Positions 18,955 to 28,440 of a stretch of DNA of 64,000 nt are shown here, in pieces. This stretch comes from an uncultured Winogradskyella sp. (GTDB lineage: Bacteria; Bacteroidota; Bacteroidia; Flavobacteriales; Flavobacteriaceae). Position numbers and translations under genes: made by a program. Location: NCBI RefSeq assembly GCF_947495255.1, contig NZ_CANLYI010000009.1, positions 62,001-126,000 of the forward strand, read 5' to 3'. The notes under the pieces are model-generated. The model saw only the letters and a program-made list of their open reading frames with translations, was not told where the DNA came from and searched no databases. The first letter of the stretch is position 1; each line of letters begins with the position of its first letter.

Positions 18955-20484
18955 CTATTTTAGATCATAATGATTTAAAAACAACTCTTCTATTTCAATA
19001 TCAACATCTTGTAAAAATTGAATTGAAGCTTGTATATCATCATGCAAAACTTCATCTACTTTTATAAATGGTACTACTTTTCTGTACTGTTCTAAAAATG
19101 ACTCCAATAATGGAGAGGTTTTCAATGGTCTTCTAAATTCTATTGCTTGAGATGCATTCATTAATTCAATAGCAATAACTCGTTCTACATTTTTCACCAA
19201 AGTATAAGCTTGTGTAGCTGCATTTGCTCCCATACTTACATGATCTTCTTGTCCATTACTCGAAACAATACTATCTACACTAGCAGGCGTTGCCAATTGC
19301 TTATTTGCACTAACAATACTTGCAGCTGTGTATTGAGGAATCATAAAACCAGAATTTAATCCCGGGTTATCAACTAAAAATGCTGGTAAACCTCTTAAGC
19401 CAGACACTAATTGAAAAACTCTTCGCTCAGAAATATTTCCAACTTCCGCCATTGCTATTTTTAAATAATCTAGTGCTAATGCTAAAGGCTGACCATGAAA
19501 ATTTCCACCAGAAATAATTAAATCTTCTTCATGAAAAATATTAGGATTATCGGTTACCGAATTAATTTCCGTTAAAATTACTTTTTCAACAAAATCTAAG
19601 GTGTCTTTTGTGGCACCATGAACTTGCGGAATACAACGGAAAGAGTAGGGATCTTGTACATGTTCTTTTTCGCGCTCAATAAGTTCACTCCCTTTTAAGA
19701 ACTCATTAAAACGTCTAGCTACTTTTCTTTGACCAGGATGTGGCCTTACAGCATGTACTAAATCATGAAAAGGATCTAAACGACCGTCAAAAGCATCTAA
19801 AGAAATACTAGCTATTATATCCGCTAAGTAAGATGTTTTATGAGACATTAGTAATAAATAAACACCATAAGAACTCATAAATTGTGTACCATTTAATAAA
19901 GCCAAACCTTCCTTAGCTTCTAGTGTAATTGGTTGCCAATTAAATTCTTCTAAAAGTGTTGCTGCTTCGTATTCTTTATTGTTATGTACCACTTTACCTT
20001 TTCCTAATAAAGGTAAAGCTAAATGTGCTAATGGTGCTAAATCACCCGAAGCACCTAATGACCCTTGCGTAAATACAAATGGAAATATATCGTTATTAAA
20101 AAATTCTATTAATCTTTCTACAGTGGCTAATTGTACACCACTATGGCCATAACTTAATGACTGAATCTTTAAAAGCAGCATCACTTTAACAATAGATTCT
20201 GGTACACGCTCTCCTGTTCCACAAGCATGAGACATTACTAAATTTTCTTGCAGTTGACTTAAATCTGAATCAGAAATTTTCACATTATACAAAGAGCCAA
20301 AACCTGTATTAATACCATACATTGGTTTTTTATTATTAGCCAATTTACCATCTAAATATGCTTTACATTTTTTAATACTATTTATTGATTCTTCAGACAG
20401 TTTTAATTTTTTGTTTTCATAAAAAATATTGTAAATCGTTACAATATCTAAAGCGTCTGAAGAGATGATATGATAGTTATCCAT
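18955..20484 (-). CDS. hutH: Histidine ammonia-lyase
   Basis: 509 residues, the normal length. The tripeptide that forms the MIO electrophile is A145-S146-G147, within 'G-S-L-G-A-S-G-D-L-A-P-L-A-H'. The active-site Tyr lies in 'P-M-Y-G-I-N-T-G-F-G' (Y56). 'N-G-T-Q-F-M-S-S-Y' and 'Q-D-x-Y-S-x-R-C-x-P-Q-V-H-G' are also present. It deaminates histidine to urocanate, the first step of histidine breakdown. The other hut genes are not in this window, so here it stands as a single gene. It diverges from the TlpA-like lipoprotein gene. Confidence 0.95.
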   Translation of the reverse strand: MDNYHIISSDALDIVTIYNIFYENKKLKLSEESINSIKKCKAYLDGKLANNKKPMYGINTGFGSLYNVKISDSDLSQLQENLVMSHACGTGERVPESIVKVMLLLKIQSLSYGHSGVQLATVERLIEFFNNDIFPFVFTQGSLGASGDLAPLAHLALPLLGKGKVVHNNKEYEAATLLEEFNWQPITLEAKEGLALLNGTQFMSSYGVYLLLMSHKTSYLADIIASISLDAFDGRLDPFHDLVHAVRPHPGQRKVARRFNEFLKGSELIEREKEHVQDPYSFRCIPQVHGATKDTLDFVEKVILTEINSVTDNPNIFHEEDLIISGGNFHGQPLALALDYLKIAMAEVGNISERRVFQLVSGLRGLPAFLVDNPGLNSGFMIPQYTAASIVSANKQLATPASVDSIVSSNGQEDHVSMGANAATQAYTLVKNVERVIAIELMNASQAIEFRRPLKTSPLLESFLEQYRKVVPFIKVDEVLHDDIQASIQFLQDVDIEIEELFLNHYDLK

Positions 20485-20559
20485 TAGTTATATTATTTAG
20501 TATTCAAAATTGAGAATAATTTTGCACTTTACAAGGATTTGTTAATAATTCATTGCGTC

Positions 20560-20589
20560 TTTGTTATTGGCTTTTAATGTTTATTTTTG
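20560..20589 (+). promoter_or_regulatory. Bacteroidota-type promoter of the TlpA-like gene
   Basis: TTTG at the -33 position, 18 bases, then TATTTTTG, which matches TAnnTTTG at -7. It ends 21 bases before the chosen ATG and supports that start over one inside the promoter. Confidence 0.55.
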
Positions 20590-20610
20590 CATTCGAAAAA
20601 AATACATATT

Positions 20611-21645
20611 ATGAAGAAAATATTATTACTTTGTTTAGCAGTTACAATAGTTGCATGCAAAGGTGAACCTAAAGATTATGTTACACTTTCTGGGAAAATT
20701 GCAAATCCAGATGAAAGTAAAACACTTAGAATTTTTCAAGGTAGAAATTATGAAAAAACAATCACTTTAAATGACGACGGTACATTTAAGGATACCTTAA
20801 AAGTTATTGCTGGTGATTATAATTTTCAGCATGGTAAAGAATTTGGTCCTATTTATTTAAAAAACGACAATGTTACTTCTTTTGAAACCGACTATAATTC
20901 TTTTGTTGATTCTATGGAATTTAAAGGTGATGCATCAGATATTAACAACTTTTCATTAAAATCATTTCTATTATCAAAAAAGCATTTCACTGAAGATCTT
21001 ATTGCAAACGGAACTAAAGAAGATTTTGAAAATGCTACTAAGCAATACAAAACTGATTATGAAGGTTTAAAAACAAAATTTTCAGATGTTGATTCTACAC
21101 ATATTGCTATGATGGATAAAAATATTAATGGCACATTAGGTCAGGTTACAAAATTTATGTCAGCAAAGCTTTCAACACGAGATGCAATGCCAAAAGGTTC
21201 GCCTTCTCCTGACTTTAAAGACTATGAAAATAATGCTGGTGGAAACACTTCACTTTCTGATTTAAGAGGGAAATTTGTATATATAGATGTTTGGGCAACC
21301 TGGTGTGGTCCTTGTATTAAAGAGATTCCTTCACTTAAAAAAGTTGAAGAACAATTTCATAATAAAAACATTGAATTTGTAAGTATATCAGTAGATAATG
21401 GTCGTGGCTATAAAAATGACGCTGCTGCTGCATACCAAGGTTGGAAAAAAATGATTGTAGATAAAGAATTAGGAGGTATTCAACTTATGGCCGATAAGGC
21501 TTTTTCTTCTGAATTTATGAAAAGCTATAAAGTAAATTCTATTCCTAGATTTATTCTTATTGATCCAAATGGAAATATTGTAAGTGCGGATGCTCCTAGA
21601 CCATCTAATCCTGCATTAGTAAAATTACTAAACGAATTGTTGTAA
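20611..21645 (+). CDS. TlpA-like thiol-disulfide oxidoreductase lipoprotein
   Basis: 344 residues from the ATG chosen because it opens a lipoprotein signal (K-K-I-L-L-L-C-L-A-V-T-I-V-A-C, lipid-bearing C16) and follows a good promoter. An upstream start would begin inside that promoter. Residues about 20-130 resemble the DUF4369 domain that often precedes TlpA in Bacteroidota. Residues about 195-344 are a thioredoxin fold with W-C-G-P-C at 231-235 and a cis-Pro in 'S-I-P-R-F'. It probably reduces or isomerises disulfides of envelope proteins, anchored to a membrane. A bidirectional terminator follows. Confidence 0.88.
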   Translation: MKKILLLCLAVTIVACKGEPKDYVTLSGKIANPDESKTLRIFQGRNYEKTITLNDDGTFKDTLKVIAGDYNFQHGKEFGPIYLKNDNVTSFETDYNSFVDSMEFKGDASDINNFSLKSFLLSKKHFTEDLIANGTKEDFENATKQYKTDYEGLKTKFSDVDSTHIAMMDKNINGTLGQVTKFMSAKLSTRDAMPKGSPSPDFKDYENNAGGNTSLSDLRGKFVYIDVWATWCGPCIKEIPSLKKVEEQFHNKNIEFVSISVDNGRGYKNDAAAAYQGWKKMIVDKELGGIQLMADKAFSSEFMKSYKVNSIPRFILIDPNGNIVSADAPRPSNPALVKLLNELL

Positions 21646-21668
21646 GTTTTAACACTATTCAGTTATAA

Positions 21669-21704
21669 TAAAAAGCCTGTCTAAAATAATTTAGACAGGC
21701 TTTA
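21669..21704. terminator. Bidirectional terminator
   Basis: AAAAGCCTGTCTAAA pairs with TTTAGACAGGCTTTA around a short loop, between the convergent TlpA-like and nnr genes. Confidence 0.8.
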
Positions 21705-21725
21705 TTTACTTTATTTTTTCAATCT

Positions 21726-23288
21726 CTATTGCGGTGTTTCTTCTTGCTGTTCTACCTCATTTGGTTGCTCTGGTTGTTTAAATAAATCTATGTAAGCTTT
21801 CCCAATACCTTCTATAATATGACTAGCAATTAAACTCTGATAACCATAATCTTCTAATTCTATATCTGCGGATTTCCCATGTAAATAAACTGCAAAAATT
21901 GTTGCAGACAAATGTTCATAACCTTGCGCTACTAAACTAGAAATAATTCCCGTTAAGACATCACCAGAACCCGCAGTCGCCATTCCTGGATTTCCTGTGG
22001 TATTAATATAAAGCTTATCTTGATATACAGTTATAGAATTAGCCCCTTTTATTAAGACTATTACATTATACTTTTTAGAAAATGCCTTTACTTTCTTTAG
22101 CTTTTCAAAATCATCAGACCATTTTCCAATTAAGCGTTCTAGCTCTTTAGGATGTGGCGTAATAATAGTTTGTTCGGGCAACAACTTTAATAAAGCCTTC
22201 TTTTTGGATAATAGATTTAATCCATCTGCATCAATAACCAAAGGTGTTTTGTTTGTTTTTAGAAATGCTTCAAACGTTTTAGCCGTTCTAGCAGAAGTAC
22301 CTAATCCTACTCCAACACCAATAACTGTTGGTTCAATATCATAAGATATATTAGTTATATGGGTTTCGTCACTATCTGTTATAAGCATAACTTCTGGTAC
22401 TGCAGATTGTAAACTATGATAACCACATTTAGGAGTATATGCTGTAACCAAACCTGCGCCAGCACCTAATGCTGCTCTACTAGCTAAATTAACCGCTCCT
22501 ATTTTACCATAACTTCCACCTAAAATCATCACATGTCCAAAATCGCCTTTATTAGAAAATTTTGATCTTGGCTTATATAATGGTAACACTTCATGTTTTG
22601 AAATAAGTTCTATATCTGTTTCTGTCTGTATTAGATAATCGCGATCTATTCCAATATCTAACACTTCCCATTGTACGGTATATTTAGCTGTTTCTGGTAA
22701 AAAGAATACTAATTTAGGTGATTGGAAGCTTAAAGTATAATTAGCATTAACTACATTATTCTCATCTTCAATAACTTTATCTGTATATAAACCAGAAGGA
22801 ATATCGATAGATAATGTAAAGGCTTTAGAAGTCTTAAATTGCGCAAACAAAGCTTTAACCCAATCATTTGGTGGACGGTTTAACCCAATACCAAAAACGG
22901 CATCTACAATAATATCCTCTTCTTTTATAACTATTTCTGAGAAATCATTTTTGCAACTTAGCATTTTTGGCCAATCCTTAGTTACGTTTTTTATGCGATC
23001 ATAATTGAACAAAAAATCTTTAGTACGTTTATCGCTACAGTTCACAATATATGTTACTACATTATAACCATGTGTCACCAAATGTCTAGCTAATACTAAA
23101 CCATCTCCTCCATTATTGCCAATTCCACAAAACACATGTATTGGTACTTGCGCGCCTTGCATACGCGTGTGAATCCAATTAAATATCTGAATTCCGGCAC
23201 GCTCCATTAAATCCGTTGATGTTATTTTTTGACGCTCTGTTGTTAATTTATCGCCTTCATAAATTTGTTCTTTTGAAAATAATTTCAT
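21726..23288 (-). CDS. nnr: Bifunctional NAD(P)HX epimerase / ADP-dependent NAD(P)HX dehydratase
   Basis: 520 residues. Residues 1-215 are the YjeF N-terminal epimerase, with 'G-N-N-G-G-D-G-L-V-L-A-R' and an Asp in 'D-A-V-F-G-I-G-L'. Residues about 225-505 are the ribokinase-like dehydratase, with 'H-V-M-I-L-G-G-S-Y-G-K-I-G-A', 'V-I-D-A-D-G-L-N' and the anion hole and catalytic Asp in 'T-A-G-S-G-D-V-L-T-G'. Together they repair hydrated NADH and NADPH: the epimerase interconverts R and S forms and the dehydratase restores the S form at the expense of ADP. The protein ends in a Glu/Gln-rich tail of low complexity. It diverges from the thr operon. Confidence 0.95.
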   Translation of the reverse strand: MKLFSKEQIYEGDKLTTERQKITSTDLMERAGIQIFNWIHTRMQGAQVPIHVFCGIGNNGGDGLVLARHLVTHGYNVVTYIVNCSDKRTKDFLFNYDRIKNVTKDWPKMLSCKNDFSEIVIKEEDIIVDAVFGIGLNRPPNDWVKALFAQFKTSKAFTLSIDIPSGLYTDKVIEDENNVVNANYTLSFQSPKLVFFLPETAKYTVQWEVLDIGIDRDYLIQTETDIELISKHEVLPLYKPRSKFSNKGDFGHVMILGGSYGKIGAVNLASRAALGAGAGLVTAYTPKCGYHSLQSAVPEVMLITDSDETHITNISYDIEPTVIGVGVGLGTSARTAKTFEAFLKTNKTPLVIDADGLNLLSKKKALLKLLPEQTIITPHPKELERLIGKWSDDFEKLKKVKAFSKKYNVIVLIKGANSITVYQDKLYINTTGNPGMATAGSGDVLTGIISSLVAQGYEHLSATIFAVYLHGKSADIELEDYGYQSLIASHIIEGIGKAYIDLFKQPEQPNEVEQQEETPQ

Positions 23289-23498
23289 CTGTACTAATTA
23301 TTATTTTAAAGTGATCACCTGTAACATTATTAATAATTTCATTTTAAGAATTTAATTTATAATTGTATTTGTTTCATGTGAATAGTTTAATACTTATTAT
23401 AAAACGCTAGCAATAATTCAATTTAAATGCAAAGACTAGCACTTTTTTACCAATTCCCTAAAAAGGAAAAATTAGTTTTATTATTGTTGTAAAAATAA

Positions 23499-23506
23499 TA
23501 CTTTTG
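23499..23506 (+). promoter_or_regulatory. -7 promoter element of the thr operon
   Basis: TACTTTTG is a full match to TAnnTTTG, but the -33 element is weak. Transcription would begin about 23511-23513, giving a leader of about 170 bases before thrA and a nearly leaderless start for the small ORF that follows. Confidence 0.55.
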
Positions 23507-23513
23507 ACGTGTA

Positions 23514-23621
23514 ATGACGAAAAAAATAAACACAACAGAAAATACAATCGCACATACATTCCGTATGTCTATTTCTATGTTTTTCATTTCAACTATTATT
23601 ACCCTTTGGGGTAATTTATAA
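23514..23621 (+). CDS. thrL: Candidate thr operon leader peptide (35 residues, Thr/Ile rich)
   Basis: A complete ATG-to-TAA ORF in front of thrA. Of 35 residues, 7 are Thr and 6 are Ile; the end reads 'I-S-T-I-I-T-L-W-G-N-L'. Thr and Ile are the amino acids made through this operon and are the ones enriched in the E. coli thr leader peptide. The ORF starts about 8 bases after a -7 element and ends 59 bases before thrA. Two hairpins overlap it (ACATAC/GTATGT and ATTACCC/GGGTAAT), and a third precedes thrA. This fits ribosome-mediated attenuation. A canonical terminator stem with a T run was not identified, so the mechanism is inference. The name is by analogy. Confidence 0.55.
   Translation: MTKKINTTENTIAHTFRMSISMFFISTIITLWGNL
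23598..23615 (+). promoter_or_regulatory. Hairpin at the end of the thr leader ORF
   Basis: ATTACCC pairs with GGGTAAT around TTTG. It covers the codons just after the Ser-Thr-Ile-Ile cluster, the place where a stalled ribosome would influence folding. No T run follows directly. Confidence 0.45.
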
Positions 23622-23680
23622 TATGCTTTCCGTCCCTTTTTGTCTATACAGACATCTTATTCTCTTAAATTCTATAAAAT

Positions 23681-26155
23681 ATGAAAGTTCTTAAATTTGG
23701 TGGAACATCAGTAGGTTCAGCCGAAAACATAAATAAAGTTATAAATATATTAGATCAACAATCTAAAAATACAAATATTGCTGTTGTAGTATCTGCCGTT
23801 GGCGGTATTACGGATAAATTATTAGAAGCAGCTAATTTAGCTTGTGATAAAAACGAAGATTATAAACAGAAATACGATGTTATTTGGTCTATACACAATA
23901 AAGTTATTGAAGGGTTATTTGAAAACTCAGAAAATGATAGTGAATTACAAAAACATCAGGATAATTTACGCGAATTAATTTCAGAAAAATTAAATGAGCT
24001 TAAAAGTCTTTTAAATGGTATTTATCTTATTAACGAATTATCACCTCAAACAAAAGATAAACTATTAAGTTTTGGTGAAGCATTATCTTCAACTATTATT
24101 TACCATACTCTAAAAGCGAGACAGATAGATGCTGCTTTAAAAAACTCACAAGAGGTTATTGTTACAGATTCTAACTTTAACAATGCTATTGTAAATTTTG
24201 AAATTACAAATACTAATATTCAAGAGTTTTTTAGTTCAAATTCTAATGCCATTGTTTTATTTCCTGGTTTTGTTTCAAAGTCAGCACATGGAGAAATTAC
24301 AACATTAGGTCGTGGTGGTTCTGATTATACAGCAGCTATTATTGCTGCGGCTATGGATGCTGACGAATTACAAATTTGGACAGACGTTAGTGGTATGTAC
24401 ACTACAAACCCAAAACTGGTAAAACAAGCCTCTCCTATTGTTGAGTTATCTTACCAAGAAGCGGTAGAATTATCGCATTTTGGTGCAAAAGTATTATATC
24501 CACCAACCGTAATGCCTGTGCTTAAAAAGCAAATTCCTATTGTAATTAAAAACACAATGGATCCTGAAGCAATTGGTACAACTATTACTAAAAATACGTC
24601 TAACAATGATAATTCTCCTGTAAAAGGAATTAGTAATATTGAGAACATTGCGTTACTAACGTTACAAGGTAACGGAATGGTTGGAGTACCTGGTTTTAGT
24701 AAACGTTTATTTGAAACGCTTGCTCAAGAAAAAATCAATATTATATTAATAACACAATCGTCTTCTGAACATTCTATTTGTTTCGGAATTTCTACTAATG
24801 ATGCGCAACGCGCAAAAGAAGTTATTGATACTGTTTTTGAATACGAAATTACGCTTCAAAAAATTGACCCAATAGTCGTTGAAACGGATCTATCCATTAT
24901 TGCTGTTATTGGTGATAAAATGAAAAGTCATCAAGGTATTAGCGGAAAAATGTTTAGTACACTTGGAAAAAACAACGTCAATATTAGAGCGATTGCACAA
25001 GGTGCATCTGAGCGTAATATTTCTGCTATTATTCATAAAAATGACGTAAAAAAGGCTTTGAATAGTTTACACGAGCAGTTTTTTGAAATAAAAACTAAAC
25101 AAATTAATTTGTTCATTACTGGTGTTGGTAATGTTGGCGAACGACTTATAGAACAAATAAAACAACAAAAAGCATACGTTAAAGAAAACTTTAAAATCAA
25201 TCTAAGAGTTGCAGGTTTATCAAACTCTAGAAAAATGGTTGTAAATGATGAAGGTATTAATCTTAAAAACTGGAAAGAACAATTAGAAGCTGGCGAAACA
25301 GCAAGTTTAGATGGTTTCTTTCAGCATGCAAAATCCTTAAATTTAAGAAACTCTGTTTTTGTAGATATTACTGCAAACGAAGCGGTTTCTAATATTTACG
25401 GAGAATATTTAAAACAAAGCATTTCTGTTGTAGCATGCAACAAAATTGCATGTTCTGGAAATATTGAATACTATAATGAGTTAAAAGCTTTATCGCGTAA
25501 ATACAATGCTTCATTCTTATTTGAAACCAATGTAGGTGCTGGCTTACCAGTTATTGACACATTAAGTCATTTAATAACTTCTGGAGATAAAATCAATACC
25601 ATACAAGCTGTTTTATCTGGTAGCTTAAACTTTATATTCAATAACTTTAATGCTGAAACTACATTTTATGATGTGGTAAAACAAGCACAAGAAGAAGGTT
25701 ACACAGAACCTGACCCAAGAATTGATTTAAGTGGAATTGATGTAGCGCGTAAGGTCTTAATTTTAGCTAGAGAAAGTGGACACGCTATTGAGCTTGCCGA
25801 TTTAGAAAGTGATAATTTCTTAACTGATGCAGCCATGAAAGCAGCATCTGTGGATGATTTCTTTGAAACCTTAAAAACTGACGAAGCTTATTACCAAAGC
25901 TTATTTAAATCTGCTGAAGATAAAAATTGTCAACTAAAATTTGTTGCCGAGTTTAACGACGGAAAAGCTAAAGTAGGATTAAAAGAAATACCAGAAGGTC
26001 ATCCATTTTATAACCTAAAAGGAAAAGATAATATCGTTATGTTTTACACACAACGTTATCCAGAACAACCTATGATTATTAAAGGTGCTGGTGCTGGTGC
26101 AGATGTTACGGCTTCTGGTTTATTTGCAGACATTATAAGAATCGCTAATAATTAA
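23681..26155 (+). CDS. thrA: Bifunctional aspartate kinase / homoserine dehydrogenase I
   Basis: 824 residues. The aspartokinase domain covers about 1-290 and opens with 'K-F-G-G-T-S-V-G-S'; 'T-T-L-G-R-G-G-S-D-Y-T-A' binds aspartate and ATP. Two ACT-type regulatory segments lie at about 315-460. The homoserine dehydrogenase domain covers about 465-822, with 'F-I-T-G-V-G-N-V-G' for NAD(P) and the catalytic region near 'E-T-N-V-G-A-G-L-P-V-I'. It catalyses the first and third steps of the aspartate pathway to threonine. In E. coli this fusion is feedback inhibited by threonine. thrB starts 2 bases after the stop, so the genes form an operon, probably under the leader upstream. Confidence 0.97.
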   Translation: MKVLKFGGTSVGSAENINKVINILDQQSKNTNIAVVVSAVGGITDKLLEAANLACDKNEDYKQKYDVIWSIHNKVIEGLFENSENDSELQKHQDNLRELISEKLNELKSLLNGIYLINELSPQTKDKLLSFGEALSSTIIYHTLKARQIDAALKNSQEVIVTDSNFNNAIVNFEITNTNIQEFFSSNSNAIVLFPGFVSKSAHGEITTLGRGGSDYTAAIIAAAMDADELQIWTDVSGMYTTNPKLVKQASPIVELSYQEAVELSHFGAKVLYPPTVMPVLKKQIPIVIKNTMDPEAIGTTITKNTSNNDNSPVKGISNIENIALLTLQGNGMVGVPGFSKRLFETLAQEKINIILITQSSSEHSICFGISTNDAQRAKEVIDTVFEYEITLQKIDPIVVETDLSIIAVIGDKMKSHQGISGKMFSTLGKNNVNIRAIAQGASERNISAIIHKNDVKKALNSLHEQFFEIKTKQINLFITGVGNVGERLIEQIKQQKAYVKENFKINLRVAGLSNSRKMVVNDEGINLKNWKEQLEAGETASLDGFFQHAKSLNLRNSVFVDITANEAVSNIYGEYLKQSISVVACNKIACSGNIEYYNELKALSRKYNASFLFETNVGAGLPVIDTLSHLITSGDKINTIQAVLSGSLNFIFNNFNAETTFYDVVKQAQEEGYTEPDPRIDLSGIDVARKVLILARESGHAIELADLESDNFLTDAAMKAASVDDFFETLKTDEAYYQSLFKSAEDKNCQLKFVAEFNDGKAKVGLKEIPEGHPFYNLKGKDNIVMFYTQRYPEQPMIIKGAGAGADVTASGLFADIIRIANN

Positions 26156-26157
26156 GC

Positions 26158-27081
26158 ATGAAAAACGAAATCAAAATATTTTCGCCTGCAACAGTTGCTA
26201 ACGTCGCTTGTGGATTTGATGTCCTTGGTTTTTGTTTAGATACCATTGGAGATGAAATGGTGATAAGAAAAACAGAAGCAAAAGGCATTAAAATTACAAA
26301 GATTGAAGGTTACGACCTTCCTTTTGAAGCAGAAAAAAACGTTGCTGGTGTTTCGGCATTAGCCATGTACAATGCTTTACAACCAGACTGTGGATTCGAA
26401 ATTGAAATTTACAAAAAAATTAAACCAGGCAGTGGTATTGGTAGTAGTTCAGCAAGTGCAGCAGGAAGTGTTTTTGGAATGAACGCCTTATTAGGCAATC
26501 CATTAAACAAAACTGAACTTACAAATTTCGCCATGAAAGGTGAAGCTTTAGCTAGTAAATGCGAGCATGCTGATAACTTGGCGCCTGCTATTTTTGGTGG
26601 TTTTACATTAGTAAAAAGTGCATGTCCACTTAAAGTGTTAGAATTACCAACACCTTCCGATTTATTTGCGACATTAATCCATCCACAAATAGAAATTAAA
26701 ACATCGGAATCTAGAGCAATTCTTCCAAAAGAAATTCCATTAAGTAATGCCATTACGCAATGGGCAAATGTTGGAAGCCTGGTTCATGCTTTGCACACAT
26801 CTGACTACGATTTAATAAAAGAATCTTTAAACGATGTGGTTATAGAGCCTTACAGAAAACAACTCATTCCACATTTTGATGACGTAAAATCAGCAGTTTT
26901 AGAAGCTGGAGCTTTAGGTTGCGCTATTTCTGGTTCTGGCCCTTCAATTTTCGCGTTGAGTAAAAGTGAAGCCACTGCCAAAGCGGTTCAGTTAGCCATG
27001 CAGAATGTATACTCAAAATCTAACATACAATTTGAAACTTACGTTTCTAAAATTAATACCCAAGGTATAAAAATATTATAA
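26158..27081 (+). CDS. thrB: Homoserine kinase
   Basis: 307 residues of the GHMP kinase family. The opening 'F-S-P-A-T-V-A-N-V-A-C-G-F-D-V-L-G' and the phosphate-binding loop 'P-G-S-G-I-G-S-S-S-A-S-A-A-G' (about 90-103) are typical of ThrB. A C-terminal 'G-A-L-G-C-A-I-S-G-S-G-P-S' closes the active site. It phosphorylates homoserine with ATP. The stop codon overlaps the thrC start by one base (TAATG), so translation is probably coupled. Confidence 0.96.
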   Translation: MKNEIKIFSPATVANVACGFDVLGFCLDTIGDEMVIRKTEAKGIKITKIEGYDLPFEAEKNVAGVSALAMYNALQPDCGFEIEIYKKIKPGSGIGSSSASAAGSVFGMNALLGNPLNKTELTNFAMKGEALASKCEHADNLAPAIFGGFTLVKSACPLKVLELPTPSDLFATLIHPQIEIKTSESRAILPKEIPLSNAITQWANVGSLVHALHTSDYDLIKESLNDVVIEPYRKQLIPHFDDVKSAVLEAGALGCAISGSGPSIFALSKSEATAKAVQLAMQNVYSKSNIQFETYVSKINTQGIKIL

Positions 27082-28373
27082 TGAATTATTACTCACTAAA
27101 TAGAAAAGCACCAAATACAACCTTCGCAGATGCCGTAGTCCGAGGACTTGCACCAGATAAAGGTTTATATTTCCCTGAATCGATTACACCTTTAGAGGCT
27201 TCATTTTTTGAAACTATTGAGGATAAATCAAACACAGAAATTGCTTTTGAAGCGATTAAGCAGTTCATTGTACCAGAAATTCCTGAGGACGTTTTAAAAA
27301 CAATTGTTGAAGAAACCTTAAATTTCGATTTTCCAGTAGTTGAAATAAATGAAAATATTTCTACACTTGAGTTGTTTCATGGACCAACCATGGCTTTTAA
27401 AGATGTTGGCGCTCGTTTTATGGCCAGATGTTTAGGCTATTTTAATAAAACTAATACTAATGATGTCACTGTTTTAGTAGCAACGTCTGGAGATACAGGA
27501 GGCGCTGTTGCCAATGGTTTTTTAGGTGTTAAAGGTGTTAACGTTGTGATTCTTTACCCAAGTGGTAAAGTAAGCGACATACAAGAAAAGCAATTAACAA
27601 CTTTAGGTCAAAATATTACAGCCTTAGAAGTTGATGGCGTTTTTGATGACTGCCAAGACATGGTAAAACGTGCCTTTATGGATGAGAAGTTGACTAGTAA
27701 AATGCAATTAACATCTGCAAATTCAATAAATATTGCACGTTGGTTGCCACAACTCTTCTACTTTTTATTTACATACAAACAATTAAAATCTAAGCATAAA
27801 GACATTGCGTTCTCTGTACCAAGTGGAAACTTTGGAAATATTTGTGCTGGTATGGTGGCTCAAAAATTAGGATTACCTGTAAAGCATTTTATAGCTTCAA
27901 ATAACGCTAATGATACCGTTGTAAATTATATGGCCACACAGTCTTACGACCCAAAACCATCGGCACAAACTATTAGTAACGCTATGGATGTTGGTAACCC
28001 AAGTAACTTTATACGCATCCAAGAATTACATAATAATGACTTTGATACATTAAAAGCCAATTTATCATCCTATAGTTTTACAGACCAAGCAACCAAAGAA
28101 GCGTTATTAGAAATCTATAAAGACTATAATTATGTTGCTGATCCACATGGAGCTGTTGGTTATTTAGGTGCCAAAAAATACTTAGAAAACAATGATGCAC
28201 ATGTTGTGTTTTTAGAAACAGCACATCCAACAAAGTTTTTAGATGTTGTGGAAGATGTCATTAAAAAAACATTGCCTTTACCTTCGCAAATTGAAGCTGT
28301 AATGGATAAAGAAAAAGTGTCTATTGAAGTAAGTTCTTATGAAGATTTAAAAGCGTTTTTGTTAAAAAAGTAA
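27081..28373 (+). CDS. thrC: Threonine synthase
   Basis: 430 residues, a PLP enzyme of fold type II. The PLP-binding Lys is K107 in 'H-G-P-T-M-A-F-K-D-V-G-A-R-F'. The N-terminal 'Y-S-L-N-R-K-A-P' and 'V-V-R-G-L-A-P-D-K-G-L-Y-F-P' are those of the ThrC subgroup found with ThrA/ThrB, and 'V-A-T-S-G-D-T-G-G-A-V' holds the phosphate-binding region. It converts O-phosphohomoserine to threonine and is the last gene of the operon. Confidence 0.97.
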   Translation: MNYYSLNRKAPNTTFADAVVRGLAPDKGLYFPESITPLEASFFETIEDKSNTEIAFEAIKQFIVPEIPEDVLKTIVEETLNFDFPVVEINENISTLELFHGPTMAFKDVGARFMARCLGYFNKTNTNDVTVLVATSGDTGGAVANGFLGVKGVNVVILYPSGKVSDIQEKQLTTLGQNITALEVDGVFDDCQDMVKRAFMDEKLTSKMQLTSANSINIARWLPQLFYFLFTYKQLKSKHKDIAFSVPSGNFGNICAGMVAQKLGLPVKHFIASNNANDTVVNYMATQSYDPKPSAQTISNAMDVGNPSNFIRIQELHNNDFDTLKANLSSYSFTDQATKEALLEIYKDYNYVADPHGAVGYLGAKKYLENNDAHVVFLETAHPTKFLDVVEDVIKKTLPLPSQIEAVMDKEKVSIEVSSYEDLKAFLLKK

Positions 28374-28440
28374 TAACTTGACGCAACCAATTCAACTTTT
28401 CGGCATCTAATGAATAGTTATCGTTTAAAAAATCACAACT

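Larger units (their letters stand above)
23289..23680. other. nnr-thrA intergenic region with thr leader
   Basis: A 392-base gap between divergent genes. The left 200 bases are AT-rich with nothing recognised beyond the expected nnr promoter. The right 180 bases form the thr leader, with a -7 element, a small Thr/Ile-rich ORF and three short hairpins (23551-23567, 23598-23615, 23641-23654). Confidence 0.6.
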
